This document shows positions 1-8,492 of a stretch of 64,000 nt of DNA, in pieces. The translations under genes were made by a program, and so were the position numbers. The first letter of the stretch is position 1, and every line of letters begins with the position of its first letter. The notes under the pieces are model-generated. The model searched no databases, was not told the origin of the DNA, and worked only from the letters and a program-made list of their open reading frames with translations. The stretch covers positions 4,195,001-4,259,000 of the forward strand of contig NZ_CP027668.1 of NCBI RefSeq assembly GCF_003008515.1. Reading direction: 5' to 3'. This DNA is from Phreatobacter cathodiphilus (GTDB taxonomy: Bacteria; Pseudomonadota; Alphaproteobacteria; Rhizobiales; Phreatobacteraceae).

Positions 1-202
1 CGAGCCCGGCCATGACCATGAGCAGCGTCGACTTGCCGGAACCCGAGGGGCCGACCAGGCCCACCGACTGTCCCGCCGCCACCGACAGCGACAGGCTCTT
101 CAGGATATGGACCCTCGAGGCACCGCGCCCCAGCGACAGCTCGACCTTGTCGATGACGATGGCGGGGCGAGCCGGGTGGAGCGGATCGGTCGGCAAGGGC
201 AT
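1..202 (-). CDS. ybbA: ABC transporter ATP-binding protein, YbbA-like (partial, N-terminus only)
   Basis: The minus strand reads into the window edge and gives about 67 residues of an ABC ATPase. The Walker A motif GPSGSGKST is complete, followed by LLMVMAGL, which is typical of the YbbA/LolD/MacB class. The start at 202 is an ATG opening MPLPTDPLHPARP; the rest of the gene lies outside the window. It diverges from a tesA-like gene, the same head-to-head pairing as tesA and ybbA in Escherichia coli, which is why I prefer YbbA over LolD. In that family it energises a large FtsX-like permease. Function beyond ATP binding is inferred from context. Confidence 0.8.
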   Translation of the reverse strand, partial: MPLPTDPLHPARPAIVIDKVELSLGRGASRVHILKSLSLSVAAGQSVGLVGPSGSGKSTLLMVMAGL

Positions 203-294
203 GTCTCTGGGTCGCTCGCATCGCGCCGCACATTGCGGCATTGCACCTGCGACCCTAGATGGCACCGGTATCGGCCTTTGGGAAGGGAAGCTCC

Positions 295-942
295 GTGCGA
301 CAGTTCGTGATCGGCCTGACGGCCCTCGTCCTCGGCCTCGGCTCCCTTCCGGCGGCGGCCCAGCAGGCGCGACCCGTCAATATCGTCGCCCTCGGCGACA
401 GCCTCACCGCCGGCTACGGGCTCGGCCCCGGCGACGCCTTTCCCGTCAAGCTGCAGGCGGCGCTGAGGGCGAAGGGCCACGACGTGACGATCCAGAATGC
501 CGGCGTCTCCGGCGACACCTCCTCGGGCGGGCTGGAGCGGCTCGACTGGGCGGTGGGCGAGGGCGTCGACGCCGTCATCCTCGAACTCGGCGCCAACGAC
601 GCCCTGCGCGGCATCGACCCCGCCGTCACCCGGCGCAATCTCGACGCCATCATCGGCAGGCTGAAGGAAAAGCGCATCGCCGTCCTCCTCACCGGCATGC
701 TGGCGCCCCCCAACATGGGCAGCGCCTTCGCCACCGCCTTCAACCCGATCTTCCCAGAGCTGGCGGCGAAGCACGGCGTGCTCTTCGATCCCTTTTTCCT
801 GGAGGGTGTCGCCGCCGACGCCTCGCTCAACCTCTCCGACGGCATGCATCCCAACGCCCGGGGCGTCGACGCCGTCGTCCGGCGCATCCTGCCGAAGGTC
901 GAGGAGCTGATCGCCGAGGTGCGATCCCGCCGCGGCGGTTGA
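295..942 (+). CDS. tesA: Arylesterase / acyl-CoA thioesterase I, SGNH hydrolase, TesA-like
   Basis: This is a GDSL/SGNH hydrolase of about 215 residues with a cleavable signal peptide (hydrophobic run ending SLPAAAQQ), so it is periplasmic. Block I GDSLTAGYG carries the nucleophile serine, the block III pattern appears as GANDALRG, and DGMHPN near the C-terminus supplies the catalytic Asp and His. An upstream ATG at 259 is in frame. I chose the GTG at 295 because a GGAAGGGAAG ribosome binding site precedes it closely and the signal peptide then starts properly. The divergent ybbA neighbour supports the TesA identity. Family members hydrolyse short acyl esters and thioesters; the natural substrate is not evident. 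Confidence 0.85.
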   Translation: MRQFVIGLTALVLGLGSLPAAAQQARPVNIVALGDSLTAGYGLGPGDAFPVKLQAALRAKGHDVTIQNAGVSGDTSSGGLERLDWAVGEGVDAVILELGANDALRGIDPAVTRRNLDAIIGRLKEKRIAVLLTGMLAPPNMGSAFATAFNPIFPELAAKHGVLFDPFFLEGVAADASLNLSDGMHPNARGVDAVVRRILPKVEELIAEVRSRRGG

Positions 943-997
943 CCGCGCGCCGCCGGCCGCCTACCCACCCTCATCCCCGCAGCGATCGGTATTCCGC

Positions 998-2053
998 ATG
1001 CAGACCCGTCCCCTCGGCCGCACCGGCCTGTCCGTTCCCGTCGTCTGCCTCGGGACCATGACCTTCGGCCAGCAGAACACCGAGGCGGAGGGCCATGAGC
1101 AGATGGATTATGCCGTCTCGCGCGGCATCACCTTCTTCGACACGGCGGAAATGTATGCGGTGCCGCCCAAGGCCGAGACCTATGGGGCCACCGAGCGGAT
1201 CATCGGCTCCTGGCTGAAGAAGCGCGGCCGCCGCGACGACATCGTCATTGCCTCCAAGGTGGCGGGCGCCGGCGCCATGACCTGGCTGCGCCCCGACGGC
1301 GCGCCGACGCGCCTCACCCGCGCGCAGATGCAGATCGCCCTCGACCAGAGCCTGACGCGGCTCGGCACCGACCATATCGACCTCTACCAGTTGCACTGGC
1401 CGGAACGTCCGGCCCCCTTCGGCGCCAATCCGAGCCGCTTCGACCCCGAGGGCTGGGCGCCGCGCGCCGACGAGACGGCGATCGGCGAGCAGCTGGAGGC
1501 CCTCGACGGCTTCGTCAGGGCCGGCAAGGTGCGCTTCATCGGCCTGTCGAACGAGAGCGCCTGGGGCACCATGACCTTCCTGAAGGAGGCAGAGGCGCGC
1601 GGCCTGCCGCGGGTCCAGACGGTGCAGAACGCCTATCACCTCCTGAACCGCACCTTCGAGACGGCCCTCGCCGAAGTGGCGCTGCGCGAGCAGGTGGGGC
1701 TCCTCGCCTATTCACCCCTCGCCCAGGGCTTCCTCACCGGCAAATATCTGGACGGTGCCCGTCCCGCCGGCGCCCGCGTCACCCTCTTCGACCGCCAGCA
1801 GCGCTACCAGAAACCGGGCTCGGAGGAGGCAATCCGCGACTATGTCGCCATCGCGCGGGAGGCCGGCCTCGACCCCGCCGTCATGGCCATCGCCTTCGTG
1901 GCGAGCCGCCCCTTCGTCACCTCGGCCATCATCGGCGCCACCTCCATGGCGCAGCTGAAGACCGCCATTGACGCCGGCGAGACGACCCTGTCGCCGGACG
2001 TTCTCGCGGCCATCGACGCCGTCCACCAGCTCAGGGGCAACCCGGCGCCCTGA
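998..2053 (+). CDS. NADP(H)-dependent aldo/keto reductase, Tas-like
   Basis: This 351-residue protein belongs to the aldo/keto reductase superfamily (TIM barrel), close to Escherichia coli Tas. The N-terminus RPLGRTGLSVPVVCLGTMTFG is typical. The active-site tetrad is visible: Asp and Tyr in FFDTAEMYA, Lys in IASKVAG and His in YQLHWPE. The NADP-binding C-terminal part contains SAIIGATSMAQL. The protein reduces carbonyl substrates in the cytoplasm; the physiological substrate cannot be told from sequence. It stands alone between tesA and a 376-bp gap, with no sign of operon partners. Confidence 0.88.
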   Translation: MQTRPLGRTGLSVPVVCLGTMTFGQQNTEAEGHEQMDYAVSRGITFFDTAEMYAVPPKAETYGATERIIGSWLKKRGRRDDIVIASKVAGAGAMTWLRPDGAPTRLTRAQMQIALDQSLTRLGTDHIDLYQLHWPERPAPFGANPSRFDPEGWAPRADETAIGEQLEALDGFVRAGKVRFIGLSNESAWGTMTFLKEAEARGLPRVQTVQNAYHLLNRTFETALAEVALREQVGLLAYSPLAQGFLTGKYLDGARPAGARVTLFDRQQRYQKPGSEEAIRDYVAIAREAGLDPAVMAIAFVASRPFVTSAIIGATSMAQLKTAIDAGETTLSPDVLAAIDAVHQLRGNPAP

Positions 2054-2429
2054 GGGGCGGGGCGCCGTACGGAGAAACCGCTTGGAATCCGCCGGCGGAC
2101 CGGCTAAACATGGCTCCATAAGATTCGAAGCGGTCCGGGGTCATATCCGCGCGTCGAACGCAACATCAAACAGGTCTGGTGGGGTTTGGTACGTCGGAGC
2201 CAGGGCGCGAGGGGCGCCATGAATCCGATCCCGAATGAAGGACGAGGCGCGCAAGAGGCGCGAAGGGCGGGACGCTCCAGCGTCGCCCTGAACCCTGAAG
2301 ATCGTTGAACTGCCGAACGCGGCAAGGCCGGGCGCAGGGCGCCTGCGAGGTCTGCCTGCGATCAGCCGAAGGATCCGGACGCATCGCTTGGACGCGGGCT
2401 CCGCTTGAGGAGGTCGATAAAGGACCGAC
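2054..2429 (+). other. 376-bp intergenic region with leader hairpin upstream of the DUF4167 gene
   Basis: I see no convincing gene here; the open frames on both strands lack good codon structure and ribosome sites. The notable element is a nested inverted repeat at 2264-2289: AGGGCG, two bases, ACGCT, then AGCGT and CGCCCT. It would fold into a strong stem about 140 bases before the downstream start. It could be part of a long 5' untranslated leader or the terminator of the preceding reductase gene. A purine-rich GGAGG at about 2408 and AAGGA just before the start precede the DUF4167 gene. Confidence 0.4.
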
Positions 2430-3458
2430 ATGAGAAACAGCAACAACAAGCGCATGCGCGGCCGCAACAACCGCGGCGGCGGCAAGGGCCCCAATCCGCT
2501 CTCGCGAAGCTACGAGTCCAACGGCCCCGACGTGAAGATTCGCGGCACGGCCCAGCATGTCGCGGAGAAGTACCTGCAGCTCGCGCGCGACGCCCATTCC
2601 TCGGGCGACCCGGTCTCGGCCGAGAGCTATCTCCAGCACGCCGAGCACTATTTCCGCCTCATCGCCGCCGCCCAGGAGGCGCTCCGCCAGCAGCAGGCGC
2701 CGCGCGTCGAGGGCCAGCAGGTCGACGACGAGGGGGACGAGGACGACGACGACGATTTCGCCTCCCCCTTCGACAAGCGCTTCGAATCCCCCGTCCAGGC
2801 CAAGCCCGAAGTGCCGCAGCAGCAACCGCGCGACTTCGGCGGCGGCCAGCCTCGGGACTTCCAGGGCCAGCGCGATTTCCAGGGTCAGCGCGACTATCAG
2901 GGCCAGCGCGACTTCCAGGGTCAGCGCGAGCCCCGCGACTACCAGGGCCAGCGTGATTTCCAGGGCCAGAACCGCGGCGACCGCGACCGCGACCGCTTTC
3001 CGGGCGGCCAGCGCTTCCCCGACCGTCAGGACCGCCAGGACCGTCCCCGTCCGCAGCCCGAGGCCGTCGGCGGCGACCAGCCCGACATCGGCGGCTCCGG
3101 CCCCGAGGGCGAAGGCGGCCAGGGCCGCGACGGCCGTCCCTACGAGAGCCGGCGCGAGCGCTTCGAGCGCCGCCGCGCCGAGCGTTTCGCCGAGCGCCAG
3201 GCGCGCCGCGAGGCCGGCGGCTTCGAGGGTGACGCCGAGGGCGGCGACCATCTTCCCGCCCCCCAGCCGGCTCCCGCCGCGCGCGAGGACGATGCCGGCC
3301 TCGGCCTGCCGTCCTTCATCACCGGCGGCGCCGCCGTGGTGCCCGCCGCGGCCGACGAGCGGGAGGCGCCCGCCCCCCGCGTCCGCAAGCGCCGCACCCC
3401 GCGCGTCGAGGACGATCCGGCCGCCCCGGCCGGCGAGAAGACTCCCGCGGCGGAGTAA
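2430..3458 (+). CDS. DUF4167 domain-containing protein with low-complexity Arg/Gln/Gly-rich tail
   Basis: This 342-residue protein has an N-terminal DUF4167 domain, recognised from the basic RMRGRNNRGG start and the helical stretch with VAEKYLQLARDA and ESYLQHAEHYFRLIAAAQ (about residues 10-90). This domain is nearly restricted to Alphaproteobacteria. An acidic patch follows, then several near-identical QRDFQG/QRDYQG units (about residues 145-185), then Arg/Asp-rich and Ala/Pro-rich disorder. The Arg-rich N-terminus suggests nucleic-acid binding, but that is inference and the molecular role of the family is not established. It is preceded by AAGGA and followed by a perfect hairpin at 3480-3505. 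Confidence 0.85.
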   Translation: MRNSNNKRMRGRNNRGGGKGPNPLSRSYESNGPDVKIRGTAQHVAEKYLQLARDAHSSGDPVSAESYLQHAEHYFRLIAAAQEALRQQQAPRVEGQQVDDEGDEDDDDDFASPFDKRFESPVQAKPEVPQQQPRDFGGGQPRDFQGQRDFQGQRDYQGQRDFQGQREPRDYQGQRDFQGQNRGDRDRDRFPGGQRFPDRQDRQDRPRPQPEAVGGDQPDIGGSGPEGEGGQGRDGRPYESRRERFERRRAERFAERQARREAGGFEGDAEGGDHLPAPQPAPAAREDDAGLGLPSFITGGAAVVPAAADEREAPAPRVRKRRTPRVEDDPAAPAGEKTPAAE

Positions 3459-3479
3459 TCCCGCGACCATTGCAGCAGC

Positions 3480-3505
3480 GAGGGCGTGCCGAAAGGCGCG
3501 CCCTC
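3480..3505 (+). terminator. Hairpin with GAAA tetraloop downstream of the DUF4167 gene
   Basis: An 11-bp stem (one G-U pair) closes on a GAAA tetraloop: GAGGGCGTGCC at 3480-3490 and GGCGCGCCCTC at 3495-3505. No long T-run follows, so it may act as a weak or Rho-assisted terminator or as an mRNA 3'-end stabiliser between this gene and leuB. Confidence 0.55.
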
Positions 3506-3579
3506 ATGCGTTCTGGGAGCTTGCCCTGAGGCGGCCGGACCGCTAGAGCGCGCCGACACGCGAGACGGGGGACCCGACC

Positions 3580-4692
3580 ATGGCGACGCACAAGCTTCTC
3601 ATCCTGCCCGGCGACGGCATCGGCCCCGAGGTCATGGCGGAGGTCGAGAAGGTGGTCGCCTGGTTCGGCCGGCAGGGCGTCGCCGCCTTCGAGACCGAGC
3701 GGGGCCTGGTCGGCGGCAGCGCCTACGACGCCCATGGCGAGGCCATCTCCAACGGCGACATGGCGCTCGCCCAGGCCGCCGACGCGGTGCTCTTCGGTGC
3801 CGTCGGCGGTCCGAAATGGGCCGACGTTCCCTATTCCAAGCGGCCGGAGGCGGGCCTTCTGCGTCTGCGCAAGGATCTCGGGCTCTTCGCCAACCTGCGG
3901 CCCGCCATCTGCTTCCCGGCGCTCGCCGCGGCCTCCTCGCTGAAACCGGAGGTGGTCGAGGGCCTCGACATCCTCATCGTCCGGGAACTCACCGGCGGCG
4001 TCTATTTCGGCGAGCCGAAGGAGATCGTCACCCTTGAGGACGGCCAGCAGCGCGGCATCGACACGCAGGTCTACACGACCTCGGAGATCGAGCGCATCAC
4101 CCGCGTCGCCTTCGAACTGGCCCGCACCCGCCGCAACAAGGTCTCCTCGGCCGAGAAGCACAACGTCATGAAGACGGGCGTGTTGTGGAAGCAGGTGGTC
4201 ACCCGCATCCACAAGGCCGAGTTCGCCGACATGGAGCTGGAGCACGTCCTCGCCGACAACTGCGCCATGCAGCTCGTCCGCTGGCCGAAGCAGTACGACG
4301 TCATCGTCTGCGACAATCTCTTCGGCGACATCCTCTCGGACGTGGCGGCCATGCTGACGGGCTCGCTCGGCATGCTGCCCTCGGCCTCGCTTGGCGCCGA
4401 GGACCCGGCCACCGGCAAACGCAAAGCGCTCTACGAGCCGGTCCACGGCTCGGCCCCCGACATCGCGGGCAAGGGCGCGGCGAACCCGATCGCCACGATC
4501 TCGTCCTTCTCGATGGCGCTGCGCTATTCGTTCAAGGCGATCGAGGCGGCCGACATGCTCGACAAGGCCGTGACCAACGTCCTCGCGTCCGGCCTGCGCA
4601 CGGCCGACATCCGCTCGGACAACACCCATGTGGTCGGCACCGCCGGCATGGGCGACGCCATCGTCAAGGAACTGCAGCACCTCGCCGGCTGA
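3580..4692 (+). CDS. leuB: 3-isopropylmalate dehydrogenase
   Basis: This 370-residue protein, full length for LeuB, catalyses NAD-dependent oxidative decarboxylation of 3-isopropylmalate in leucine biosynthesis. It begins [22 protein letters not shown]. Family motifs include [12 protein letters not shown], the [12 protein letters not shown] segment, the substrate and metal loop [15 protein letters not shown], and the NAD-binding [21 protein letters not shown]-like ribosome site precedes the ATG. It is not in an operon with leuC or leuD in this window. It is distinguished from isocitrate and tartrate dehydrogenases by the LeuB-type substrate loop. Confidence 0.95.
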   Translation: MATHKLLILPGDGIGPEVMAEVEKVVAWFGRQGVAAFETERGLVGGSAYDAHGEAISNGDMALAQAADAVLFGAVGGPKWADVPYSKRPEAGLLRLRKDLGLFANLRPAICFPALAAASSLKPEVVEGLDILIVRELTGGVYFGEPKEIVTLEDGQQRGIDTQVYTTSEIERITRVAFELARTRRNKVSSAEKHNVMKTGVLWKQVVTRIHKAEFADMELEHVLADNCAMQLVRWPKQYDVIVCDNLFGDILSDVAAMLTGSLGMLPSASLGAEDPATGKRKALYEPVHGSAPDIAGKGAANPIATISSFSMALRYSFKAIEAADMLDKAVTNVLASGLRTADIRSDNTHVVGTAGMGDAIVKELQHLAG

Positions 4693-4730
4693 TCCCGCCG
4701 CTGCCGGGCGGGAGTGGTCCCGCGCCGGCC

Positions 4731-4985
4731 TCAGGTGCGGAAGTCAACGTTGATGCCGGGCTTGGTCATCTGCTTCGGCTGTTTCGACGTGCCGATGGTC
4801 GCCGTAAAGCCCTCGAGCCGCGAGAGGTGCTGGCGCGCCTCGGGCGTCAGCGTCACCGTGACGTTGGCGGTCTTGATCCGCGGCGCCGTCTCGGCGGGCC
4901 GCACGGCGCTGGCCGCGGACTGTCCACCCGCGGCGCCTGCGCCCGCCGGGCCGACTGCGCCCGTACCGATCTGACCGACGGCCAT
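4731..4985 (-). CDS. Hypothetical small protein (84 aa)
   Basis: I do not recognise this protein. It starts MAVGQIGTGAVGPAG, is Ala/Gly-rich at the N-terminus, and then has a basic, polar segment containing VTVTLTPEARQHLSRLEGF. No signal peptide or membrane segment is evident. The ATG at 4985 was chosen over one at 5000 because the intervening codons form a strong GGAGGAGG ribosome site. It is convergent with leuB. An ACCATG/CATGGT inverted repeat lies 30 bases upstream of its start. Confidence 0.6.
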   Translation of the reverse strand: MAVGQIGTGAVGPAGAGAAGGQSAASAVRPAETAPRIKTANVTVTLTPEARQHLSRLEGFTATIGTSKQPKQMTKPGINVDFRT

Positions 4986-5014
4986 CGCTGCCTCCTCCAT
5001 CCGATTGTGAGGAG

Positions 5015-5032
5015 ACCATGAAGAAACATGGT
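5015..5032. promoter_or_regulatory. Short inverted repeat upstream of the 84-aa gene
   Basis: ACCATG at 5015-5020 and CATGGT at 5027-5032 form a perfect 6-bp inverted repeat around AAGAAA. It lies just upstream of the gene at 4731-4985 and could be an operator; no regulator is assignable. Confidence 0.25.
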
Positions 5033-5076
5033 TAATGGCGGGTAAACGCCCTGCGCGGCTCCGGTACGGCTCCCGG

Positions 5077-5883
5077 TCAGAGCCGGTTCAGGCGGAGCGG
5101 CGCGGGCCGGCCGCCGCGCTCGGAGACGAGCGGGTTCGCCGCCGTCGTGGCGGTGGCGGCAGGGCAGGGGTGGCGCGACAGCTCCGCGCGCGCGAAGAGG
5201 CCGGCGATGGCGGCATCGCGGACGCCCACCGTGAACAGCCGGTCGACGAAGCAGGATGCCTCCTGGCGGCTGACGATTTCGGGTCCGCCGCTGCACACCC
5301 AGCCCGTGATCCTGATCCCCGCCTCGTTCTCGCGCAGCGCGAAGCCGAGACAGGCCTTGCTGCCCTCCTCCGATTCGAGCGTCATGTCGGCGGTCCGCAT
5401 CGCCCCGAACTTGGTGGCGAGCGGGATGGGATTGGCGGTGACCGCCGCCGACAGGCCGAGGTCGGACACCACGGCGCCGAGATCGGCCACGGCGGTCGCC
5501 GGCGCCATCTCGCCGCGGTCGACGACGAGCGCGGCGTGGCGTCGCGTGTCCTCGGCGGAGCCGAAGCGGAAGACCTCGCGCGCCAGCCCGTCCGAGCGCC
5601 GGAACATCGTGACCTCCTGGCCGAGCGGCCGCCAGCGCGGCGCGTCGACGTCGAAGCCGCCGTGGCGAGCCGTCACCGGCCGCCACACCGGCTGCGGGTC
5701 CGCCGCCTCCTCGGCGACGAGAGAGGGGCGGATCGGCTCGGCGGGGGCAGGCCGCTGCGCCGCGAGGTTCCACAGCAGCACGACCGGCAGCCCGGCCATG
5801 ACGGCGAAGGCGCCGAGGGCCAGCAGTGCCGGGCCCGTCCGCCTGTCTGGCAGCCTGACGACCTCTCCAACCGTTGTGCGCAA
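5077..5883 (-). CDS. Membrane-anchored hypothetical protein (268 aa)
   Basis: This protein has a basic N-terminus, one transmembrane segment at about residues 18-41 (ALLALGAFAVMAGLPVVLLW), a Pro/Ala-rich linker and a roughly 200-residue extracytoplasmic domain with several cysteines (KACLGF, GWVCSGG, SCFVDRL). I recognise no named domain. The start is most likely TTG at 5883, because a GGAGG sits seven bases upstream and no better-placed ATG or GTG exists. It is divergent from the L,D-transpeptidase gene. A 10-bp perfect inverted repeat lies between them at 5974-6002. Confidence 0.65.
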   Translation of the reverse strand: MRTTVGEVVRLPDRRTGPALLALGAFAVMAGLPVVLLWNLAAQRPAPAEPIRPSLVAEEAADPQPVWRPVTARHGGFDVDAPRWRPLGQEVTMFRRSDGLAREVFRFGSAEDTRRHAALVVDRGEMAPATAVADLGAVVSDLGLSAAVTANPIPLATKFGAMRTADMTLESEEGSKACLGFALRENEAGIRITGWVCSGGPEIVSRQEASCFVDRLFTVGVRDAAIAGLFARAELSRHPCPAATATTAANPLVSERGGRPAPLRLNRL

Positions 5884-5973
5884 GACCCGCCCTCCGTTCG
5901 ACGGGGCCAGCCTGACGGCGCAGCGACCACCGCCGGGTTGAGCGGCATGGTTGACGCACGGTAAATGTGCAGC

Positions 5974-6002
5974 GTGGTGAATGGTTTATGAGCATTCACC
6001 AC
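5974..6002. promoter_or_regulatory. 10-bp perfect inverted repeat in the divergent region
   Basis: GTGGTGAATG at 5974-5983 is exactly inverted at 5993-6002, with a nine-base AT-rich spacer. It sits between the divergent genes at 5077-5883 and 6181-6708. This is typical of an operator for a dimeric regulator, although a hairpin role cannot be excluded. Confidence 0.45.
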
Positions 6003-6180
6003 GACCGCCCCCGGCAGCGTTGCTGGCGTGCAACACGCTCTCGCCACCTCGCCGCCACAAAGCAAGGAGTCGTTGACTCTCGTTCCGGATTTTCTTCTCT
6101 CGACAACTGAAGAGAAACTGATCGCCCCGCTCTTTCGGCGCGTGACCGCCGGGTGGGTATGGGCGGTATGGGAGAGGGTC

Positions 6181-6708
6181 ATGGGACGTCGTTGGGCGCG
6201 GCCGCTGCTGGCCGCGGCATTCGCGCTGTGCGTTATTAACGGTATTGAGGCACCGCAGGCCTCGGCCCGTGAGGTGGTTCGCCTGAACATTCAGGCCGAG
6301 CCCGGCACCATCATCATCCGCAATTCCGAGCGCCGGCTCTATCTCGTCCAGAGCGACGGCACGGCGATCCGTTACCGCGTCGCGGTCGGCCGCTCCTCCG
6401 AGCAGTGGGAGGGCCGCACGGTCGTCAACGGCCGCCATGTGCGCCCCGCCTGGTCGCCGCCCGCCGTGGTCCGGCGCGCCAATCCGAGCCTGCCGGACGT
6501 CATTCCCGGCGGCGCCCCCAACAATCCCATGGGCGAGGGCGCGCTGACCCTCGCCGGCGGCGAATATGCCATCCACGGCACCTCCGCCAGCATGCGCCGC
6601 TCGGTCGGCACCGCGGCCTCCTTCGGCTGCTTCCGCATGCTGAACGAGGACGTGGTCGACCTGATGAACCGCGTCGGCGTCGGCGCCACGGTCGTCGTCA
6701 CCCGCTGA
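6181..6708 (+). CDS. L,D-transpeptidase (YkuD domain), exported
   Basis: This 175-residue protein has an N-terminal signal peptide (hydrophobic run ending ALCVINGIEAPQASA) and a YkuD catalytic domain. The active-site pattern is clear: His in YAIHGTSA and the nucleophilic Cys in SFGCFRMLNEDV. Such enzymes act in the periplasm, making 3-3 cross-links in peptidoglycan or attaching proteins to it. The frame is open further upstream to 6028. The ATG at 6181 has a GGGAGAGGG ribosome site and places the signal peptide at the N-terminus. It ends 13 bases before the convergent alpha/beta hydrolase gene. Confidence 0.88.
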   Translation: MGRRWARPLLAAAFALCVINGIEAPQASAREVVRLNIQAEPGTIIIRNSERRLYLVQSDGTAIRYRVAVGRSSEQWEGRTVVNGRHVRPAWSPPAVVRRANPSLPDVIPGGAPNNPMGEGALTLAGGEYAIHGTSASMRRSVGTAASFGCFRMLNEDVVDLMNRVGVGATVVVTR

Positions 6709-6720
6709 GCCTTTGCCCGC

Positions 6721-7344
6721 TCAGGGCGCGGCGGCGAACCAGCGCCGCGCCAGCGTGACGTCGGCCTGCGTCAGGCCGTGGCCGGCGGGCAGAACCTCGT
6801 GTTCTACCGCCGCGCCGGCCGTCCGCAACTGGCCGGCGAGCCGCGCGGCATCCTCCTCCGGCACGATCGGATCCATGGCGCCCGACAGGATCAGGACCCG
6901 CCGGCCGGTGAGGTCGACGGCGGGCGGATCGGGCAGCGGCACCATGGCGCGGATGAGCACGGCGCCGTCCAGCACCTCCGGCCGCAGCATCATCATCGCC
7001 GCGGCGATGTTGGCGCCGTTCGAAAAGCCGACCGCCACCGGCGGCGGCAGCCCGTGGGCCTTCCGCGCCGCCGCGACGAAATCGGCGAGCTCGTGGGCAC
7101 GCCGCGCCACGTCCTCGTGGTCGAAGACGCCCTCCGCCAGGCGGCGGAAGAAGCGCGGCATGCCGTTCTCCAACACCTTGCCGCGCGGCGACAGCAGCGC
7201 CGCTCCCGGCGCGATCATCTGGCCGAGCGGCAGGAGGTCGGTCTCGTCGCCGCCCGTGCCGTGAAGCAGGAGCAGCGTGCGGCTGTCGGCGGTCGCGCCG
7301 GGCACGAAGCGATGGACGAAGCCGCCGTCGGTGAGGGTGGCCAT
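6721..7344 (-). CDS. Phospholipase/carboxylesterase-family alpha/beta hydrolase
   Basis: This 207-residue cytoplasmic alpha/beta hydrolase belongs to the carboxylesterase/thioesterase 2 group. The oxyanion region LLLLHGTGGDETDLLPL is followed by the nucleophile elbow VGFSNGANIAA, the catalytic Asp in LSGAMDPIVP and the His in LPAGHGLTQ. The ATG at 7344 was chosen because AGGAGA lies upstream. It is 64 bases downstream of a VOC-family ring-cleaving dioxygenase on the same strand. Such pairs often travel together (as with MhqD/MhqO in Bacillus), suggesting a role in detoxifying quinones or electrophiles; that part is inference. Confidence 0.85.
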   Translation of the reverse strand: MATLTDGGFVHRFVPGATADSRTLLLLHGTGGDETDLLPLGQMIAPGAALLSPRGKVLENGMPRFFRRLAEGVFDHEDVARRAHELADFVAAARKAHGLPPPVAVGFSNGANIAAAMMMLRPEVLDGAVLIRAMVPLPDPPAVDLTGRRVLILSGAMDPIVPEEDAARLAGQLRTAGAAVEHEVLPAGHGLTQADVTLARRWFAAAP

Positions 7345-7408
7345 GGCAGAGATCTCCTGGGATGGATCCGCCACGCCCGGACGGGCGCGGCGGTCTCATG
7401 AGGGGCGG

Positions 7409-8356
7409 TCAGTCGAGAGCCGGAAGCACGGCCTCGATGCGGGCACGCTGCGCCTCGTACTGGGCCGGCAGCTTCAGCGCCTGCCCGAGGCTCTCCGCCG
7501 GCTCGTCCACGGCGAAGCCGGGAACGTCGGTGGCGATCTCGAACAGGATGCCGCCCGGCTCGCGGAAATAGACCGACCGGAAGTAGTTCCGGTCGCGCTG
7601 TTCCGTGACGCGCTGGCCGTGATGCTCCCTGAGCCGCGCCACCATGGCCTCCTGCGCCGCATCGTCCGCCGCCCGGAAGGCGACGTGATGCACCGATCCC
7701 GCACCCTCGCGCCCCGGCAAAAAGCCGCCGGCGGCGCGGATGTCGACGATGCCGCCGACCGGATTGCCGGGGACCGCGTAGCGGGTGACCGTCCCTTCCG
7801 TCGCCGTCTTCGCATAGCCGAAGACGTCGGTGAGGATGGCGCCGGTCTTGTCGCCCGCCTCGACGAGCAGGGAGACGCCGTGGAAGCCGCGGATCGCATG
7901 CTCGGGCGGCACGCCGCCACCGTTCCACGCCGGCTCGTCGCCGATGCCGGGCATGCCGGCCAGGGCGAGCCTCATCCCGTCGGGGTCCTTGAAGGCCAGA
8001 ACGGATTCGCCGAAGCGCCTGGTGATCGTCTCGTGCGGCACGCCCTTCTCGACGAAGCGGTGCGCCCACCAGCCGAGCGATCCCTCCGGCACGCGGAACA
8101 CGGTCTCCTGCGTCTGTCCGACGCCGAGCCGGCCGGGGGCGGCATGCTCCCAGGGGAAGAAGGTCAGGATGGTGCCGGGCGCTCCCGCCGCGTCGCCGAA
8201 ATAGAGGTGGTAGGTGCCGGGATCGTCGAAGTTGACGGTCTTCTTCACCAGCCTGAGGCCGAGGACCTCCGCGTAGAAGGCGAGGTTGCGCCGCGCCGGG
8301 CCGGAGATGGCGGTAACGTGATGGATGCCGTTGAAAGACTGGCCGTTGAAGGACAT
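7409..8356 (-). CDS. Ring-cleaving dioxygenase, VOC/glyoxalase superfamily (MhqO-like)
   Basis: This 315-residue protein has two vicinal-oxygen-chelate modules. Metal-ligand candidates are His in GIHHVTAISG at the N-terminus, His in SVHHVAFRA in the second module and Glu in GGILFEIATDVPG. The overall pattern matches the MhqO/LinE-type ring-cleaving dioxygenases. The start at 8356 (MSFNGQS) follows a purine-rich stretch. It precedes an alpha/beta hydrolase in the likely two-gene operon. The expected role is oxidative cleavage of hydroquinone- or catechol-like compounds; the substrate is unknown. Confidence 0.85.
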   Translation of the reverse strand: MSFNGQSFNGIHHVTAISGPARRNLAFYAEVLGLRLVKKTVNFDDPGTYHLYFGDAAGAPGTILTFFPWEHAAPGRLGVGQTQETVFRVPEGSLGWWAHRFVEKGVPHETITRRFGESVLAFKDPDGMRLALAGMPGIGDEPAWNGGGVPPEHAIRGFHGVSLLVEAGDKTGAILTDVFGYAKTATEGTVTRYAVPGNPVGGIVDIRAAGGFLPGREGAGSVHHVAFRAADDAAQEAMVARLREHHGQRVTEQRDRNYFRSVYFREPGGILFEIATDVPGFAVDEPAESLGQALKLPAQYEAQRARIEAVLPALD

Positions 8357-8492
8357 GGAAGCCTCCTGCCGGACGCGGTGCGCGTCCTGTTGACGGCAAG
8401 ATAGGCGGCCTTGGCCGGGGCGCCATGGCAAAGTCTTTGCATGCGTGCAAGCCGGCTGTGCGGGCTTCCGGCGTGATGCTTGCGATGGTGCG

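Noticed and set aside
2166-4680. Long minus-strand open frames opposite the DUF4167 and leuB genes
   Set aside because: They are by-products of high GC codon usage. They encode Ala/Leu/Gly or His/Arg/Gly-rich sequence and sit opposite well-supported genes.
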